In this document: positions 4,915 to 7,119 of the stretch, piece by piece
Numbering within the stretch: the stretch's first letter is position 1
How the letters are laid out: each line of letters begins with the position of its first letter
From: Phycisphaeraceae bacterium
GTDB lineage: Bacteria; Planctomycetota; Phycisphaerae; Phycisphaerales; Phycisphaeraceae
Direction of reading: 5' to 3'
DNA: 7,119 nucleotides
Assembly: GCA_029260695.1 (NCBI GenBank)
Contig: JAJDCT010000113.1
Location: 1-7,119, forward strand
Notes under the pieces: model-generated
Database searches by the model: none
What the model saw: only the letters and a program-made list of their open reading frames with translations
Told to the model about the DNA's origin: nothing
Position numbers and translations under genes: made by a program

Positions 4915-6708
4915 ATGCGAACACACCATCTGGACATCAAAATGAAACGGGATCGACGCCGAGTGCTGGCTATGGCACCGACTATTCTGGCGGTGGCCTT
5001 GGTTGCCCCGGCGCGGGCGGCGGACACGATCATCTTCACCGATATCACCCCGGCCGCGGTCGGTCAGCCGGCGACACTGAACGAGTCTGTTGCCTGGGGC
5101 GATTACAACAACGACGGTGCCCCGGACCTGTACCTGACCAACAACGGGGCGAATAAACTCTTCCGAAACGACGGCGGCGGAGCGTTCACCGACGTGACCG
5201 CCGCGACCGGGGTGGGGAATACGGGCTTTAGTGTCGGTACCGCCTTCGGCGACATGGATAACGACGGGGACCTGGACCTGTACGTTGTTAACTTCGGTAT
5301 CGGCCCGGACGCCTTCTACCGCAACGACGGGCCCGTGGGAGTCGGTGGTGAGTACCAGTTCACCGATGTCACGGTCAGCGCGGGTGTGACCAACGAGGAC
5401 AGCAGCCGTGGCATGGGGCTGATCGACTACGACCGTGACGGTTTGTTGGATATCTATGTCAACGCCATCGGTTCGGACTTGTTGTATCACAACGATGGGA
5501 ACCTGCAGTTCTCCAACGCAGCTTCCGCGGCCGGGATTACCGGCGTCAACGGGCAGGGTGTTGGCGTGGTCGCCACCGATGTTAATAACGACGGCTGGGT
5601 TGATCTATTCACCGGGAACCGCTCGGTCGATCCCAACCGCCTGTTTATCAACAACCAGGGGACGTTCGTGGATGAAACGGTGTCGGCCGGGATCGACAAG
5701 GTCGGCTTGGGGATGGGCGTGGTTTCCCTTGACTACGACAACGATCTGGATATGGACCTGTACTGGACGGCCTGGCCAGGTGCGACGACGACCCCCAACG
5801 CCCTGTATGAAAACACCTCAACGCCCGGCAACGTAAGTTTCACCGATGTGGCGACGGCTTCGGGGACTGCCGACCCCAACGGCTGGGGTATCAGCACCAA
5901 CGCAGGCGATATCGACAACGATGGCTGGATGGATTTCTTCGTGACCAACGGGTTCTCGGATACCACCACGCCCAACGTGCTGTTCCGCAACAAGGGCGAT
6001 GGCACGTTTGAAGACATCACCGCGACGTTGCAGGGCGGGGCCGCTTTCGACGGCAGAGGGGTCGCCTTTGCCGACATCGACAGCGACGGCGATCTGGACC
6101 TGGTCGTCACAGGCGACGATACGGCGACGACCCGGTTGTGGCGCAACGACTCGGTCCTGGAAGGCCATTGGGCGACACTCAAACTCGTCGGTACCGACGG
6201 CAACCGAAGCGCGATCGGTGCACGGGTCGAGGTCACGACTAACCTGGGCACGACCGTGCAGGAGGTCAGCGGCGGCGCGGGCCGGGGTTCTTTCAATGAC
6301 CTGCCCCTGGAGTTCGGGCTCGGTGCGGCGACCTCGATCGATCAGGTATTGATCCGCTGGACCAACGGCTTCACGCAGGTGGTGACGGGCGTTGCACTGG
6401 ATCAGATCTCGACCATCACCCAGGCGATCGCGGGCGACCTTAACGGCGATGGATTTGTCGGGATCGAAGACCTGAACATCGTGCTGGGTAATTGGAATAA
6501 CGATGGAACCCTGGACCCACGGGCGAATCCCGACGGCGACGGGATCGTTGGGATCGCGGACTTGAATTTTGTATTGGGTAACTGGAACGCAGGCACACCG
6601 CCGCCGCCCGAGGCTTTAGCATCCGTGCCCGAGCCCACCTCGTTGATGTTCCTGGCGGGTGCGGGCTTGGCGTGGATCGGTTGCCGTAAGCCACGGAGGA
6701 CAAGCTGA
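4915..6708 (+). CDS. Secreted FG-GAP/VCBS propeller with ASPIC/UnbV, dockerin-like and PEP-CTERM domains
   Basis: Counting from ATG 4915 the protein has 597 residues. A signal peptide covers about 1-35: basic KRDRRR, hydrophobic VLAMAPTILAVALVAP, and a likely cut after ARA. The RRRVLA segment is loosely Tat-like, so export could be Sec or Tat. Seven FG-GAP/VCBS repeats follow, each with a calcium-loop motif such as DYNNDG, starting at Asp63, 113, 171, 222, 273, 332 and 387; together they should form a beta-propeller. An ASPIC/UnbV domain spans about 418-503 (NRSAIGARVEV, EFGLG, VLIRWTNG), as in CRTAC1-like proteins. Two dockerin-like EF-hand repeats sit at 508-528 and 538-558. The tail is VPEP (571-574), a hydrophobic segment and basic RKPRR, the PEP-CTERM signal cut by an exosortase. 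The role is probably surface or matrix binding; the ligand is unknown. An in-frame ATG at 4906 is too near the Shine-Dalgarno, and ATG 4942 would also give a good signal peptide. Confidence 0.95.
   Translation: MRTHHLDIKMKRDRRRVLAMAPTILAVALVAPARAADTIIFTDITPAAVGQPATLNESVAWGDYNNDGAPDLYLTNNGANKLFRNDGGGAFTDVTAATGVGNTGFSVGTAFGDMDNDGDLDLYVVNFGIGPDAFYRNDGPVGVGGEYQFTDVTVSAGVTNEDSSRGMGLIDYDRDGLLDIYVNAIGSDLLYHNDGNLQFSNAASAAGITGVNGQGVGVVATDVNNDGWVDLFTGNRSVDPNRLFINNQGTFVDETVSAGIDKVGLGMGVVSLDYDNDLDMDLYWTAWPGATTTPNALYENTSTPGNVSFTDVATASGTADPNGWGISTNAGDIDNDGWMDFFVTNGFSDTTTPNVLFRNKGDGTFEDITATLQGGAAFDGRGVAFADIDSDGDLDLVVTGDDTATTRLWRNDSVLEGHWATLKLVGTDGNRSAIGARVEVTTNLGTTVQEVSGGAGRGSFNDLPLEFGLGAATSIDQVLIRWTNGFTQVVTGVALDQISTITQAIAGDLNGDGFVGIEDLNIVLGNWNNDGTLDPRANPDGDGIVGIADLNFVLGNWNAGTPPPPEALASVPEPTSLMFLAGAGLAWIGCRKPRRTS
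6436..6588 (+). repeat. Two dockerin-like coding repeats
   Basis: The codons for DLNGDGFVGIEDLNIVLGNW (from 6436) and NPDGDGIVGIADLNFVLGNW (from 6526) form a tandem repeat with a 30-residue period. Each has the Asp-x-Asn/Asp-x-Asp-Gly calcium loop followed by an Asp-Leu-Asn helix start, as in type I dockerins. The third codon positions have diverged, so the duplication is not recent. Confidence 0.85.
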
Positions 6709-6874
6709 TTCATAGCTAAAGGCGGGAATTTTGTAGTCCTCCAGTTGTCGGTTGGATTTCTCTTGTTTTATCGAGGGGCTCCCAATAGAGTGGTTGGTAC
6801 GAACAGGGGTTGGGCCCAACCGATTTATTAATCTAAGCGGTACGGACTGTTATGGATAGAAGTAGAGGCGCGTC
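6709..6874 (+). other. Intergenic spacer between the two secreted-protein genes
   Basis: This 166-bp gap is AT-richer than the genes beside it. It has a T-rich stretch (about 6756-6773) and a perfect palindrome at 6808-6821, listed separately. I could not identify a clear promoter, so the downstream gene may be read through from the propeller gene or have its own start. Confidence 0.4.
6808..6821. terminator. 14-bp perfect palindrome, possible terminator or operator
   Basis: GGTTGGGCCCAACC is a perfect inverted repeat. As RNA it forms a 5-bp stem with a GGCC loop, followed on the plus strand by GATTTATTA, which is T-rich but broken. GGTTGG also occurs alone at about 6752 and 6792. It lies 100 bp after the propeller stop and 53 bp before the spondin start, so it could end the first transcript or bind a dimeric regulator of the second gene. 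Confidence 0.35.
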
Positions 6875-7119
6875 ATGACACGGTTCTGGGTTTTATTATT
6901 AGTGGTGCTGTTGGTTGGCTTTTGGCCGACTCCAGTTTGCGCGCAGGCCGGGACGATCAGGTACAACTTCACCGTGAGCAACACGTGGAGCCCGGAGACT
7001 CATCCCAACGGGTATCCGCAGGGTTCGGGCCCGCACTTCTCGCTCCTGGGTGTTATCAATCACGACGACCAGGTTTCGTTCTGGCAGCCGGGCACACTGG
7101 CGAGCCCTGCGATCAAGCA
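6875..7119 (+). CDS. Secreted Spondin_N-domain protein, 5' part
   Basis: The ATG at 6875 has AGAGG six bases upstream, and the frame stays open for 81 codons to the window end, so the gene is truncated by the window. Residues 1-25 form a signal peptide: MTRF, a strongly hydrophobic core VLLLVVLLVGFW, and a likely cut after CAQA. Cys22 is not in a good lipobox, so a lipoprotein is unlikely. From residue 27 the sequence fits the Spondin_N domain: TWSPETHP (37-44), HFSLLGVINH (54-63), VSFWQPG (67-73) and ASPAIK (76-81). In animals this fold is in extracellular-matrix proteins such as F-spondin; bacterial members are secreted and mostly uncharacterised, often with a C-terminal sorting signal. Any such tail lies outside the window. 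Being in tandem with the PEP-CTERM propeller suggests a shared place at the cell surface, as inference. Confidence 0.9.
   Translation, partial: MTRFWVLLLVVLLVGFWPTPVCAQAGTIRYNFTVSNTWSPETHPNGYPQGSGPHFSLLGVINHDDQVSFWQPGTLASPAIK

Noticed and set aside
4843..5490. 215-codon minus-strand ORF opposite the propeller gene
   Set aside because: Its repetitive Val/Gly/Asp-rich sequence mirrors the FG-GAP repeats on the other strand; it also crosses the propeller gene's start region.
6852..6878. Eight-codon ORF ending in TGA that overlaps the spondin ATG (ATGA)
   Set aside because: Translational coupling is possible, but there is no convincing ribosome binding site and so short an ORF is likely chance.

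Overview
The window reads as a piece of a GC-rich planctomycete chromosome, most likely from the class Phycisphaerae. The main clue is the large secreted protein at 4915-6708. It ends in a dockerin-like pair of DLNGDG/NPDGDG calcium-loop repeats followed by a VPEPTS PEP-CTERM tail, a combination I associate with that group. This assignment is inference from protein style; there is no rRNA or other phylogenetic marker here.

Layout, left to right. (1) 1-888 (+) is the 3' part of a GGDEF-EAL protein with a complete, apparently active EAL (cyclic-di-GMP phosphodiesterase) domain. (2) 889-1094 is a short convergent spacer holding a 38-nt imperfect hairpin. (3) 1095-4446 holds three minus-strand genes, read right to left: a PHP/amidohydrolase-like protein of unknown substrate (3595-4446), a family 4 glycosyltransferase with a TTG start (2182-3381), and an extended short-chain dehydrogenase/NDP-sugar epimerase (1095-2102). 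The last two look like surface-glycan genes and may be co-transcribed. (4) 4447-4914 is a 468-bp divergent intergenic region, partly AT-rich, with at least four consecutive hairpins ahead of the next gene. The last hairpin ends two bases before the Shine-Dalgarno sequence and competes with a small hairpin that would hide it. (5) 4915-6708 (+) is an exported FG-GAP/VCBS beta-propeller with an ASPIC/UnbV domain, dockerin-like repeats and a PEP-CTERM anchor. (6) 6875-7119 (+) is the start of a secreted Spondin_N-domain protein that runs off the window.

Taken together this is a cell-envelope neighbourhood: cyclic-di-GMP turnover, glycan enzymes and two exported adhesion-like proteins, one carrying an exosortase sorting tail. 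PEP-CTERM proteins are generally linked to exopolysaccharide production, so the mix is coherent, but no exosortase or polymerase gene lies in the window and the functional link is inferred. I saw no tRNA, rRNA, CRISPR array, insertion sequence or phage gene. The part most likely to be undescribed is the structured leader at about 4696-4905.
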